Assembly (NCBI GenBank): GCA_964501715.1
Contig: CAZCTR010000006.1
Span: forward strand, 9,364-73,363
Source: M55B118 sp964501715
GTDB lineage: Bacteria > Bacillota_I > Bacilli_A > Izemoplasmatales > Izemoplasmataceae
DNA: 64,000 bases
Direction of reading: 5' to 3'
Shown here in pieces: positions 42,872-50,756 of this stretch (positions within the stretch are counted from its first letter, which is position 1; each line of letters opens with the position of its first letter). The notes beneath the pieces were generated by a model, which saw nothing but the letters and a program-made list of their open reading frames with translations, had not been told where the DNA came from and did not search any database. Both the position numbers and the translations under genes were made by a program.

Positions 42872-43702
42872 CTATTTCTTCCTGCGTCTGACGATCAGAC
42901 GATCGCTGGATTTTTTGCCGCGGCGTGTCTTGAGTCCGAGGGTTGGTTTACCCCAAGGAGACACTGGGCTTTTGAGTCCGATGGGTTGACGGCCTTCCCC
43001 GCCACCATGAGGGTGGTCTGTCGGGTTCATGACTGAACCGCGTACAGTCGGGCGAATGCCGCGATGACGGTTTCTTCCCGCTTTTCCGTAGTTGATCAGT
43101 TCATGGTTCTCGTTGCCGACCTCTCCGATGGTGGCGCGGCATGTGCCGAGAATCCTGCGAACTTCGCCGGAAGCGAGTTTGACGAGGACATACTTGTCCT
43201 CACGACCGAGGATTTGAGCCCGGGTTCCCGCTGAACGTACGAGTTGGGCACCCTTCTTCGGAGTCAATTCAATGTTGTGCACTATGGTGCCTACCGGGAT
43301 TTCCTTAAGGACTTTTGCGTTGCCTACCCTGATGTCGGCGTCTGAGCCCGAGACGATTTTGTCTCCGACCTTAAGCTTCTTGGGTGCGAGAATATAGCGT
43401 TTCTCACCGTCGATATAATGGACGAGGGCGATATTTGCGCTACGGTTCGGGTCGTATTCAATGGTTTTGACGCGGCCTTCGATGCCGTCCTTGTCACGTT
43501 TGAAATCGATCAGGCGGTATTTTTGTTTCGCTCCGCCACCTTGATGGCGGACCGTCATTCTTCCTTGGTTGTTCCGGCCCGATTTCTTGGAAAGGGACAC
43601 AAGCAAGGAGCGTTCGGGTTTACTGGTCGTAATTTCAACATTGTCAAGACGGGTCATGTTCCTAAGGCCGTTGGTTGTTGGTTTGTATTTCTTTAAAGCC
43701 AT
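42872..43702 (-). CDS. rplB: 50S ribosomal protein L2
   Basis: A 276-residue L2, near the peptidyl transferase centre. The conserved GSVMNPTDHPHGGGEG segment with the key histidine and RKTRGKKSSDR-like C terminus (TRRGKKSSDRLIVRRRKK) are present. Confidence 0.98.
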   Translation of the reverse strand: MALKKYKPTTNGLRNMTRLDNVEITTSKPERSLLVSLSKKSGRNNQGRMTVRHQGGGAKQKYRLIDFKRDKDGIEGRVKTIEYDPNRSANIALVHYIDGEKRYILAPKKLKVGDKIVSGSDADIRVGNAKVLKEIPVGTIVHNIELTPKKGAQLVRSAGTRAQILGREDKYVLVKLASGEVRRILGTCRATIGEVGNENHELINYGKAGRNRHRGIRPTVRGSVMNPTDHPHGGGEGRQPIGLKSPVSPWGKPTLGLKTRRGKKSSDRLIVRRRKK

Positions 43703-43730
43703 TTCGCTAACCTCCTTTTTCGCTGATTAG

Positions 43731-44015
43731 TTACGCTGAGAAAATTTCGATACTGTCGTCTTTGCCGAGTTCGACGATGGCTTTGCTCACTTTTGCTTTG
43801 AAACCTTCGTATTGTCCGACACGACGTTTTTTATGGGGCATGTTGATTACATTCACGTTGAGCACGCTGACATCGAAAAGCTCTTGGACAGCTTTCTTGA
43901 TCTCAATCTTGTTGGCTCGTGCGTCTACCTCGAATGTGTATTTGTTTTCGTCTTCAACGAGTTGCATGCTTTTTTCTGTGATGATTGGGCGCTTAACAAT
44001 TTCTGAAGCAAGCAT
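43731..44015 (-). CDS. rplW: 50S ribosomal protein L23
   Basis: A 94-residue L23, docking site for trigger factor and SRP at the exit tunnel. IVKRPIITEKSMQL and VDARANKIEIKKAVQELF are typical. Its ATG overlaps the rplD stop. Confidence 0.96.
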   Translation of the reverse strand: MLASEIVKRPIITEKSMQLVEDENKYTFEVDARANKIEIKKAVQELFDVSVLNVNVINMPHKKRRVGQYEGFKAKVSKAIVELGKDDSIEIFSA

Positions 44016-44638
44016 TATGCAAGCACCTCCTCATAATTTTTGACGGCATCCCTGGTTGTGAGCACGGTTTCAGCATTAAGCACATCATACACACTTGCGC
44101 TGGACACGGTTTTCACTTCGACTTCAGGAATGTTGCGGGCTGCGCGTACGACCTCCGGAGCGTATTCACTCAACACAATGAGCGTACGTCCTTCAAGTTG
44201 AAGGTTGTTGAGCACTTCAACCATGTTTTTGGTCTTCGCGGTTTCTAGCGCGAGTCCATCGAGTACGACTAGCTTCTCTTCTTGCACCTTGAGAGAAAGC
44301 GCCGATTTGAGTGCGAGTCTTCTTACTTTGCGATTCACACTCAGCGTATAATCTCTCGGTGTAGGACCGAAAACCACGCCTCCGCCTACCCATTGCGGGG
44401 AACGGATGGAACCTTGACGGGCACGGCCTGTGCCTTTCTGACGCCATGGTTTGCGTCCGCCGCCTCGGCGTTCGCTGCGTGTTTTGGTTTTGTGTGTCCC
44501 TTGACGCTTCGCGGCTCTATGAGCCTTGACGACATTGTAAAGGGCATCCTGGTTCGGTTCGATTCCAAACACTGTATTGGCGATGTCGACTTCTTCGACA
44601 TTGTTTCCTGTTTGATTCAACACTGTGACTTTTGGCAT
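44015..44638 (-). CDS. rplD: 50S ribosomal protein L4
   Basis: A 207-residue L4. The tunnel loop contains RGGGRKPWRQKGTGRARQGS and the rest is a typical Rossmann-like fold. L4 is the known autogenous regulator of S10 operons in several bacteria, relevant to the folded leader at 45682-45815. Confidence 0.97.
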   Translation of the reverse strand: MPKVTVLNQTGNNVEEVDIANTVFGIEPNQDALYNVVKAHRAAKRQGTHKTKTRSERRGGGRKPWRQKGTGRARQGSIRSPQWVGGGVVFGPTPRDYTLSVNRKVRRLALKSALSLKVQEEKLVVLDGLALETAKTKNMVEVLNNLQLEGRTLIVLSEYAPEVVRAARNIPEVEVKTVSSASVYDVLNAETVLTTRDAVKNYEEVLA

Positions 44639-44659
44639 TCCAAGTCCTCCTTTCGCGTA

Positions 44660-45352
44660 CTATTCCGCAGTCTCTTCTGAGCTGCCGGAACGATCGTATT
44701 GTTTAGGGTCGAGCGGTTCAACCGGAGTCGCTTTGACACCGTTGCGAACGACTACCATTCCTTTTTTAGGACCAGGTACATTCCCTTTTACAAGCAAGAG
44801 ATTGCGTTCCGGGTCTACTTTCACAATCTTGAGATTTTGGATTGTGACGGTTTCATGTCCCATGTGTCCAGGAAGTTTCTTCCCTTTCAAGACATGGTTC
44901 GGTGCGATGGTTCCCATCGCGCCGGGCCCTCTGTGATAATGAGAACCGTGCGTCATCGGGCCGCGTCCCTGATTATGGCGTTTGATTGCACCTTGGAATC
45001 CTTTACCTTTACTGGTTCCAGTCACATCAATGATTTCCCCAGCTTCGAATATGTTGACTCCGATCTCCTGACCTACTTCGAAATTCGCCATTTCCTCACC
45101 GACGATTTCTTTCAAGTAGCGCTTAGGGTTACTGTTCGATTTTGCGGCATGCCCTTGTTCGGGCTTGTTTGTGCTTTTTTCGCGCTTATCTTTGAATCCG
45201 AGTTGAAGCGCTTGATAACCGTCGTTTTCAACGGTTTTCTTTTGCAGAACAACGTTCGGTTCACAACTGACGACGGTTACCGGGACGAGATGTCCTTGTT
45301 CGTCGAATATTTGTGTCATACCTTCTTTTGTTCCTAAGATACCTTTGGCCAT
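44660..45352 (-). CDS. rplC: 50S ribosomal protein L3
   Basis: A 230-residue L3, slightly longer than usual because of an acidic C-terminal tail (YDRSGSSEETAE). It begins MAKGILGTKEGMTQIFDE and shows GKGFQGAIKRHNQGRGPMTHGS (key part KRHNQGRGP), which reaches the peptidyl transferase centre. Confidence 0.97.
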   Translation of the reverse strand: MAKGILGTKEGMTQIFDEQGHLVPVTVVSCEPNVVLQKKTVENDGYQALQLGFKDKREKSTNKPEQGHAAKSNSNPKRYLKEIVGEEMANFEVGQEIGVNIFEAGEIIDVTGTSKGKGFQGAIKRHNQGRGPMTHGSHYHRGPGAMGTIAPNHVLKGKKLPGHMGHETVTIQNLKIVKVDPERNLLLVKGNVPGPKKGMVVVRNGVKATPVEPLDPKQYDRSGSSEETAE

Positions 45353-45375
45353 GAGTACACCTCCTATTTAATTAA

Positions 45376-45681
45376 TTACTTCAAGATGATATCGACACCG
45401 GATGGCAGATCCAGGTGCATGAGACTGTCGATGGTTTGAGGATTCGGGTCCACAATATCGATCAGGCGTTTGTGCGTACGGCGTTCGAATTGTTCACGGG
45501 ACTTTTTGTTGACGTGAACACTGCGCAATACGGTAAACACCTCTTTTTCCGTTGGCAACGGGATGGGTCCGGAAATCTTGGATCCGGTTTTCTTCACCGT
45601 GTCAACGATTTTTTTGGCCGATTGATCGAGCAACCTGTGGTCGTATGATTTCAATCGGATACGAATGTTTTGGTTTGCCAT
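45376..45681 (-). CDS. rpsJ: 30S ribosomal protein S10
   Basis: A 101-residue S10 of the 30S head, also NusE in antitermination complexes. IRIRLKSYDHRLLDQSAKKI and PLPTEKEVFTVLRS are typical. First gene of the S10-spc-alpha superoperon (rpsJ to rplQ, about 14 kb), preceded by AGGAGG, a folded leader and a promoter at 45823-45851. Confidence 0.97.
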   Translation of the reverse strand: MANQNIRIRLKSYDHRLLDQSAKKIVDTVKKTGSKISGPIPLPTEKEVFTVLRSVHVNKKSREQFERRTHKRLIDIVDPNPQTIDSLMHLDLPSGVDIILK

Positions 45682-45815
45682 TCTTGTTCCTCCTTCCGCC
45701 TACATCAATGTATAGACTTGCTCCATGGAAATATCTTGATCACGCCCGGATTCGTCAAGACAACGCGTATAGGCGTGTCAACAACCTCCCACTTCACAGC
45801 CGACTTTTCAAAAGT
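45682..45815 (-). promoter_or_regulatory. folded 5' leader of the S10 operon
   Basis: About 135 nt lie between the predicted transcription start and rpsJ. A long-range stem CGCCTA / TAGGCG (45770-45775 with 45697-45702) closes the leader right next to the AGGAGG of rpsJ. A smaller GACTT / AAGTC hairpin sits at the 5' end (about 45800-45815). This is the position of L4-controlled leaders in other bacteria; the control itself is inferred. Confidence 0.5.
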
Positions 45816-45822
45816 CTTAAGT

Positions 45823-45851
45823 ATGATATCAAAGCCACCGATTAATTTCAA
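45823..45851 (-). promoter_or_regulatory. sigma-A-type promoter of the S10 superoperon
   Basis: Minus-strand TTGAAA (45846-45851) and TATCAT (45823-45828), spacer 17 bp. Confidence 0.8.
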
Positions 45852-45898
45852 GGTTTTTGTAAACTTTTTTTAAAAAATGAGAACCCTCCATATATCAA

Positions 45899-46510
45899 TC
45901 ATTCGAACAATGTGATGAAATGGCGGTCATATTCAATGATCCCTTCTTTTTTCATACAGGCCAACTCCCTTGATAAAGAAGGTCTTTGCACGTTAAGAAA
46001 CGACGCCAGGACAGCTTTGCTTTCTATATTTACGCGGTATGCGCGCGTGAGGTTTTCATTCACCACACCGTATCTCTGGATATAGAAAACGATTCGTTCT
46101 CTTAAGGTGTTTAATCTCAACATTTTGTTCTCCAAGCTGAAATCCAGTGCTTTTTCACTTAGATACTTCAAATAAAATGAACGGAATTTTGCATTTTCCC
46201 GTAGCAGCTGATCAAGTTTCTTTCGGCTCAGGAAATACACTTCACTCACTTCTTTAGCAACAAGATACCCAGGATACTCCGGGGTATCGGAATGAATCAG
46301 AAAATCACCGAATAGCTCGTTTGACTTCAAGGATGACAAGACTAGCTTGCGCCCCTCACGGTCATAATGGATCAAATCCACCCTTCCCGTGGCGATGAAC
46401 CCTACCGAATCACATGTTTGACCTTCGCGAGAGATGATGTTCCCTTCAGAATATACGCACGCCAAAGACATGTGCTGACGTATATCGTCATCATTGCAAA
46501 CCGTTTTCAT
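45899..46510 (-). CDS. Crp/Fnr-family transcriptional regulator
   Basis: A 203-residue regulator. The N-terminal cyclic-nucleotide-binding-like beta-barrel (about 20-115; EGQTCDSVGFIATGRVDLIH region) is followed by a dimer helix and a C-terminal winged helix-turn-helix (SKAVLASFLNVQRPSLSREL, about 161-180). The FNR-type four-cysteine iron-sulfur pattern is not present. It is divergent from the lipoprotein-permease pair, and a perfect inverted repeat (46526-46543) lies between them in its own 5' leader, so it likely regulates both. The effector is unknown. Confidence 0.85.
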   Translation of the reverse strand: MKTVCNDDDIRQHMSLACVYSEGNIISREGQTCDSVGFIATGRVDLIHYDREGRKLVLSSLKSNELFGDFLIHSDTPEYPGYLVAKEVSEVYFLSRKKLDQLLRENAKFRSFYLKYLSEKALDFSLENKMLRLNTLRERIVFYIQRYGVVNENLTRAYRVNIESKAVLASFLNVQRPSLSRELACMKKEGIIEYDRHFITLFE

Positions 46511-46525
46511 AACAAACCTCCGTTA

Positions 46526-46543
46526 ATGTAACATGGGTTACAT
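46526..46543. promoter_or_regulatory. inverted repeat, probable Crp/Fnr-type operator
   Basis: Perfect palindrome ATGTAAC-N4-GTTACAT in the divergent intergenic region. It is downstream of the predicted regulator transcription start (autorepression geometry) and about 40-45 bp upstream of the likely start of the transporter operon (activator geometry). Confidence 0.7.
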
Positions 46544-46560
46544 GTTTTTAATGGGATTTC

Positions 46561-46569
46561 ATTGTACCA
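46561..46569 (-). promoter_or_regulatory. extended -10 promoter of the Crp/Fnr regulator gene
   Basis: Minus-strand TGGTACAAT (-10 hexamer 46561-46566). The -35 region is weak, which fits the extended -10 class. Confidence 0.5.
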
Positions 46570-46594
46570 TAACAATGGATTGGAGGAAATGATA

Positions 46595-47551
46595 ATGAAA
46601 AAACTGACACTTCTCTCATTATTTTTAATGGTAACATTGCTTGCAGCTTGTGCTGATACGGGTGAGGATGAAACTTCACTAAACGTGGTCGTCCCCGCAG
46701 GATCGCCCATGTTTTCACAACTGTATTTGCAGGCGAACCAAGCAGACTACGAATCGTTCTCGCTGAACGTGGATACGGTTCAGGGGGCTGACACCCTCCC
46801 AGCGGCCTTCGGCAGCGAAAGTCACGACATCATTTTTGCACCCACAAACCTGGGAGCCAGACTCATTGACACTGGAGTTCCCTACAGCTTTGCAGCCGCA
46901 GTCACACATGGTAACTTGTATCTTGTATCCGATGAACAAATCACAATCGAATCCATAGAGGACCTCTCGGGTAAGAACGTCACCCTGTTCGGTCAAAACG
47001 CTACTCCTGACATTGTGCTAAGGACCCTGATCAAGCAAGCCGATCTTGATGAAGAGCCCAATTTGAGATACATGGATTCCGTTCAAAGTGCGTTGTCTGA
47101 GTTCAAGACTGATGAAGCGGATATCGTCATGTTGGCGGAACCCCTTCTAAGCACACTTGAGAACAATGATGCATCCATGAACATATTGGACCTTCAGGAA
47201 TCTTGGAAAGATGCCTTCGGTCAAGACGCTTATCCGCAATCCGGCGTGTTCATTCATGATGATGTGGATCCTTCAACCGCAGGAGACTACCTCAATGCAT
47301 TGGAAGAAAGCATTCAACAAGCCAACGAATCCCCCGAATCCGTGGCCGACTTGGGCGAGAGCCTGGATGTCCCATTCGCCAAGGACATTCTTGTCTCAGC
47401 CATACCGAGAAGCCACTTGAAATTCGTACATGCGCAAGATGCCAAAGAGGACCTGGAATTTTACTTTCAAAAAATTCTCGAACTGAACCCTGCGCTGATC
47501 AACGACACCCTGCCTAGTCCGTCTTTCTACATGACCCGTCATGAAGAATAA
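46595..47551 (+). CDS. ABC transporter substrate-binding lipoprotein, SsuA/TauA (NMT1)-like
   Basis: A 318-residue secreted lipoprotein. The start at 46595 (MKKLTLL) lies 8 bases after GGAGG; the signal peptide ends in the lipobox LAAC with C19. The mature part has the periplasmic-binding-protein type II pattern: SLNVVVPAGSPMFSQLYLQ, HDIIFAPTNLGARLID, and LSGKNVTLFGQNATPDIV, typical of nitrate/sulfonate/taurine or thiamine-precursor importers. It overlaps the permease gene by 11 bp. The ligand is unknown; regulation by the adjacent Crp/Fnr protein is likely. Confidence 0.82.
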   Translation: MKKLTLLSLFLMVTLLAACADTGEDETSLNVVVPAGSPMFSQLYLQANQADYESFSLNVDTVQGADTLPAAFGSESHDIIFAPTNLGARLIDTGVPYSFAAAVTHGNLYLVSDEQITIESIEDLSGKNVTLFGQNATPDIVLRTLIKQADLDEEPNLRYMDSVQSALSEFKTDEADIVMLAEPLLSTLENNDASMNILDLQESWKDAFGQDAYPQSGVFIHDDVDPSTAGDYLNALEESIQQANESPESVADLGESLDVPFAKDILVSAIPRSHLKFVHAQDAKEDLEFYFQKILELNPALINDTLPSPSFYMTRHEE

Positions 47552-48263
47552 ATGGCTTCCCTTTCTCACGGTACTAGTCCTCGTTCTGCTTTGGCAGATT
47601 CAAGCGATAAGGATTGGGAACAGAACGCTTTTTCCTTACCCTGTCGATACCGCAAATGCGCTTTTCGAACTGCTTTCCAGCACAGATACCTATCGCATCA
47701 TCGGACTATCGATGTTCCGGCTCATCTTTTCCGCCGGATTGTCCAGTTTAGTCGGAATCGGTGTAGGCATCCTAGCAGGTCTGAAACCGATGATAGCGAG
47801 CGCACTCACCCCGATTGTGAGCACCCTTCGCACATTGCCTGTCGCTTCGCTCATTGTCGTCATCCTGATTCTTTTCGGACAACAGTTCGCCTTGTACGTC
47901 ATCACATTCCTTATGCTATTTCCGCTCAACTATGAAGCCGCAAGACAAGGCATTGCCAATATAGAGAGAAGCCTCGAAGAAGTTCTGACCTTGGAAAGCG
48001 ACCACATTCTCAAAGGTCTTTGGAAAGTCAGGATTCCCCTTGCACTTCCCTATATTAAAACTGGTTTCCTTCAAAGCATCGGCATCGGTTTCAAGGTCCT
48101 GGTTGTCGCGGAGTTCATCTCACAGACTCCCAGAAGCATCGGATATGCCCTTTACATGGGCAGAATCACAATCGCTTATGACGTCGTATTCGCTTGGACC
48201 GTGCTTCTCATTGCCATAGTCATCAGCATTGAGCACTTTATCAAGCGTTTGAAATCCTACTAA
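47541..48263 (+). CDS. ABC transporter permease, SsuC/TauC-like
   Basis: A 240-residue permease with about six membrane spans. The cytoplasmic coupling (EAA) loop reads EEVLTLESDHILKGLWKVRIPLALPYI; only its key residues (E, G, P) matter here. STLRTLPVASLIVV is the family's TLRxLP segment. It pairs with the upstream lipoprotein. No ATPase gene follows; the operon ends at the terminator 48262-48288, so an ATPase must be encoded elsewhere. Confidence 0.87.
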   Translation: MKNKWLPFLTVLVLVLLWQIQAIRIGNRTLFPYPVDTANALFELLSSTDTYRIIGLSMFRLIFSAGLSSLVGIGVGILAGLKPMIASALTPIVSTLRTLPVASLIVVILILFGQQFALYVITFLMLFPLNYEAARQGIANIERSLEEVLTLESDHILKGLWKVRIPLALPYIKTGFLQSIGIGFKVLVVAEFISQTPRSIGYALYMGRITIAYDVVFAWTVLLIAIVISIEHFIKRLKSY

Positions 48264-48288
48264 AAAGTCACCTTCAAGGTGACTTTTT
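48262..48288. terminator. bidirectional terminator
   Basis: Perfect 13-bp stem AAAAAGTCACCTT / AAGGTGACTTTTT (48262-48274 with 48276-48288). It ends the plus-strand transporter operon and overlaps the stop of the minus-strand HD-domain gene. Confidence 0.93.
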
Positions 48289-48807
48289 CAATTGCTGAGA
48301 AACATACTCATGAATTGTCATTGCGCCCTTTTTCTTACGGGGAAACACTTCCCTGATGCTGGTATAATCATCTATGAAATTGACCACCCAGCTTTCCAGG
48401 TAACGCGGAGGACGGATGTTCAAAGGAAACATATGTTTGATGATGATGTCTTTTTCCTTGCGGGTCAGATCGAAATATTGTTCGGCATTGTCACATGCGA
48501 CCCTCGCATGTGTGAAACCGTGTTTCTTGAATAGCGATTTGTGTTTCTTTTTCCCTTCCACATGCCAATCATACAAAAAGAAGTCATGGAGCAAAGCTCC
48601 TCTAACCACGGCCTTTGTGTCAAGTTTTAATTTTTTGGCGACTAGGTAGGCCCTGAAAGCGACCTCGATGCTATGATCATAGAGCGTGATCGTCTTATGG
48701 TGGATGAATTGACGCTGTTCCTGGAATTTGGGGTGACTCAATATGTCCTTCCCGAAGTGATAAAATTCCTTGAACTCATCCATTGTCTTCTTTTCCATCA
48801 TCATCAT
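48274..48807 (-). CDS. HD-domain metal-dependent hydrolase-like protein
   Basis: A 177-residue protein with the HD phosphohydrolase pattern: an early histidine (YDHSIEVAFRAY, about 43-54), the HD pair in GALLHDFFLYDW (about 70-81), then THARVACDNAEQYF and a late aspartate (NFIDDYTS). Similar small HD proteins act on nucleotides, but the substrate is not known. It opens with four Met codons, so the exact start is uncertain. It overlaps the upstream CmpB-like gene by 32 bp. Confidence 0.8.
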   Translation of the reverse strand: MMMMEKKTMDEFKEFYHFGKDILSHPKFQEQRQFIHHKTITLYDHSIEVAFRAYLVAKKLKLDTKAVVRGALLHDFFLYDWHVEGKKKHKSLFKKHGFTHARVACDNAEQYFDLTRKEKDIIIKHMFPLNIRPPRYLESWVVNFIDDYTSIREVFPRKKKGAMTIHEYVSQQLKKSP

Positions 48808-49660
48808 TTTGGGAACGACCTTTGTTGCGAATGTTAATTTTCAAGTTGGGAAAACCTTTATACAAATGGCTGGATGTGATCCGCCCCATGAGCCGTTGTA
48901 AAACTGATAGTTCTTTTTTGGTGCCGTTCCCCGCCACATTCGTCAAATGAGATTTCACTTTTTCCAAATCTGTCTTCACTTCATTGATCGGCACATTCGA
49001 ACGAATTCTCCCAAGGGTGTGTGAAACCGTATCCTTCAGGGTTTTAAGACGTTTGTTTTCACTCATTCCTGTGGTTTCATCCAATTTCTCCGACAGACTT
49101 TCCAGCCGTCTTTTGAAGGAGACCATCCATTTTTTGAAATTGAACAACATGACCGTTGTCAATACAGCGTCAGCGATCACGTACACACTCAGTATCTGAA
49201 CCATGACTCTCATGCTTGCGGGGGCGATTCCTTCAACCATGGGAACAATGAATGGAATATGGACCAAAAGATAGAGCGCAGTGCCGAACACTCCCCATAT
49301 AAGGGTATATTTCAGACATACGAAGCCATTATAGTTGTACTTTTGAGTGGAATAATCCCACCACCTGGCGTGAAAGACTTTCAGCAGAAGCATCCCGCCG
49401 ATCAATTCAAACAGTGTGGTGACTACGACGACTGTGAAGAATACGGTTAATATATCCGAGAGATCCAGCAGCGCATACGTCTGTCTCAAGAAAGTGTCCA
49501 CGAAGACATGCAGGAACAACGCACTGAAACCATAGATTGGTATCATCGGCCCGTTGAGGAATCCTCTGTTGACGAAACGTCTATGCTTGTATAAGTAAAA
49601 AGCGACTTCAATGATCCAGCCTACCAAAGCATATATGAAAAATATTGCGAGATAAGTCAA
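48776..49660 (-). CDS. CmpB-like membrane protein (putative ABC-transporter type IV family)
   Basis: A protein of about 294 residues. The N-terminal half has about five membrane spans with the family hallmark GWIIEVAFYLYKHRRFVNRG followed by GFLNGPMIPIYG; the C-terminal third is charged and helical (LESLSEKLDETTG and KTDLEKVKSHLTN). I choose the TTG at 49658-49660 because AAAGGAGGAG lies 7 bases upstream and the promoter at 49693 would start RNA too late for the ATG at 49681 to have an SD. Function unknown; it is paired with the HD gene. Confidence 0.78.
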   Translation of the reverse strand: MTYLAIFFIYALVGWIIEVAFYLYKHRRFVNRGFLNGPMIPIYGFSALFLHVFVDTFLRQTYALLDLSDILTVFFTVVVVTTLFELIGGMLLLKVFHARWWDYSTQKYNYNGFVCLKYTLIWGVFGTALYLLVHIPFIVPMVEGIAPASMRVMVQILSVYVIADAVLTTVMLFNFKKWMVSFKRRLESLSEKLDETTGMSENKRLKTLKDTVSHTLGRIRSNVPINEVKTDLEKVKSHLTNVAGNGTKKELSVLQRLMGRITSSHLYKGFPNLKINIRNKGRSQNDDDGKEDNG

Positions 49661-49692
49661 GCGGACTCCTCCTTTCAACATGGTCTCCTTGA

Positions 49693-49722
49693 ATTATAAC
49701 TTGTTTCACCCTTTTTTCACAA
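49693..49722 (-). promoter_or_regulatory. promoter of the CmpB-like / HD gene pair
   Basis: Minus-strand TTGTGA (49717-49722) and TATAAT (49693-49698), spacer 18 bp. It begins 16 bp after the arcB stop. No clear terminator follows arcB, so read-through is possible. Confidence 0.68.
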
Positions 49723-49737
49723 TGACCGTGTGGGCTA

Positions 49738-50754
49738 TCAGTCAGCTTCCCTCATGGTCGCAAGCATGACTGCCTTGATGGTATGCATCCGGTTTTCCGC
49801 CTCTTCAAAGACGACGCTTTTATCGGATTCTATGACCGCGTCAGTGACTTCCATCTCGCCTTGGGATATATTGGGATACAAAGAACCGAAAGTATCGGCA
49901 ATCTTGGCACCAACCTCTGTGTCTGTACCATGAAAAGCAGGCAGACAATGCATGAAGATTGCTTTTTCACTGGCGTGATCCATCATCCTGTCATTCACTT
50001 GGTATGGATGCAAAGCCTCAATCCTTGACCTCCAGGTCTCTTGTGATTCACCCATGGATACCCACACATCGGTATAGACGACATCCGCATTTCTAACCCC
50101 TATGATGGGATCCTCTTCCAAAGTGATGCTTCCACCACTCTTTTCAGCGATGCTTTTACACCTATCCACAAGGTGCTGATCGGGCCACAGTGCTTTCGGA
50201 GCGACCGCCGTAAAATGAAGTCCCATCTTGGCGGCGCCGATCATCATCGAATTGCCCATGTTGTTACGGGCATCGCCGATGAAGGAAAGACGTACCCCTT
50301 CGAGGGTTCCAAAATGTTCCTTGATGGTAAGGAAATCCGCAAGAATCTGGGTCGGATGGTACAAATCCGTGAGACCGTTCCATACCGGCACTCCGGCATG
50401 CTCTCCCAAAGTGACCACATCCGAATGGAAATGCCCTCTGAACTGTATGCCGTCATACATCCTACCAAGCACCCTGGCAGTGTCCCTGATGGATTCCTTC
50501 TTGCCCATCTGGGATCCGGAAGGACCGAGGTAAGTCACGCCCATACCCAAATCATAAGCCCCGGCTTCAAATGCACAACGGGTGCGGGTGGAGTCCTTCT
50601 GAAAGAGCAGGACGACATTTTTACCCGCCAGATGCGTATGTTTGATGCCCTCTTTTTTTTCCTGTTTCAACTGAGCCGCCAGATTGAGAAGTTCATGGAG
50701 TTCTCCGGCAGTGAAATCCAACAACGTGAGAAAATTCCTGTTCGTCAAATTCAT
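49738..50754 (-). CDS. arcB: ornithine carbamoyltransferase, catabolic context
   Basis: A 338-residue OTC. In the arginine deiminase pathway it turns citrulline plus phosphate into ornithine and carbamoyl phosphate. The carbamoyl-phosphate motif DSTRTRCAFE lies near 57-66 and the ornithine-site motif reads HCLPAFHG where most OTCs have HCLPAFHD. C-terminal ENRMHTIKAVM is intact. The start at 50754 has AAGGGG 8 bases upstream. It is the last gene of the ornithine/arginine operon, directly behind arcA. Confidence 0.95.
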   Translation of the reverse strand: MNLTNRNFLTLLDFTAGELHELLNLAAQLKQEKKEGIKHTHLAGKNVVLLFQKDSTRTRCAFEAGAYDLGMGVTYLGPSGSQMGKKESIRDTARVLGRMYDGIQFRGHFHSDVVTLGEHAGVPVWNGLTDLYHPTQILADFLTIKEHFGTLEGVRLSFIGDARNNMGNSMMIGAAKMGLHFTAVAPKALWPDQHLVDRCKSIAEKSGGSITLEEDPIIGVRNADVVYTDVWVSMGESQETWRSRIEALHPYQVNDRMMDHASEKAIFMHCLPAFHGTDTEVGAKIADTFGSLYPNISQGEMEVTDAVIESDKSVVFEEAENRMHTIKAVMLATMREAD

Positions 50755-50756
50755 TT

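Noticed and set aside
49660..49681. ATG at 49681 as start of the CmpB-like gene
   Set aside because: The predicted transcription start is near 49686, leaving no room for an SD, whereas the TTG at 49660 has an ideal one.
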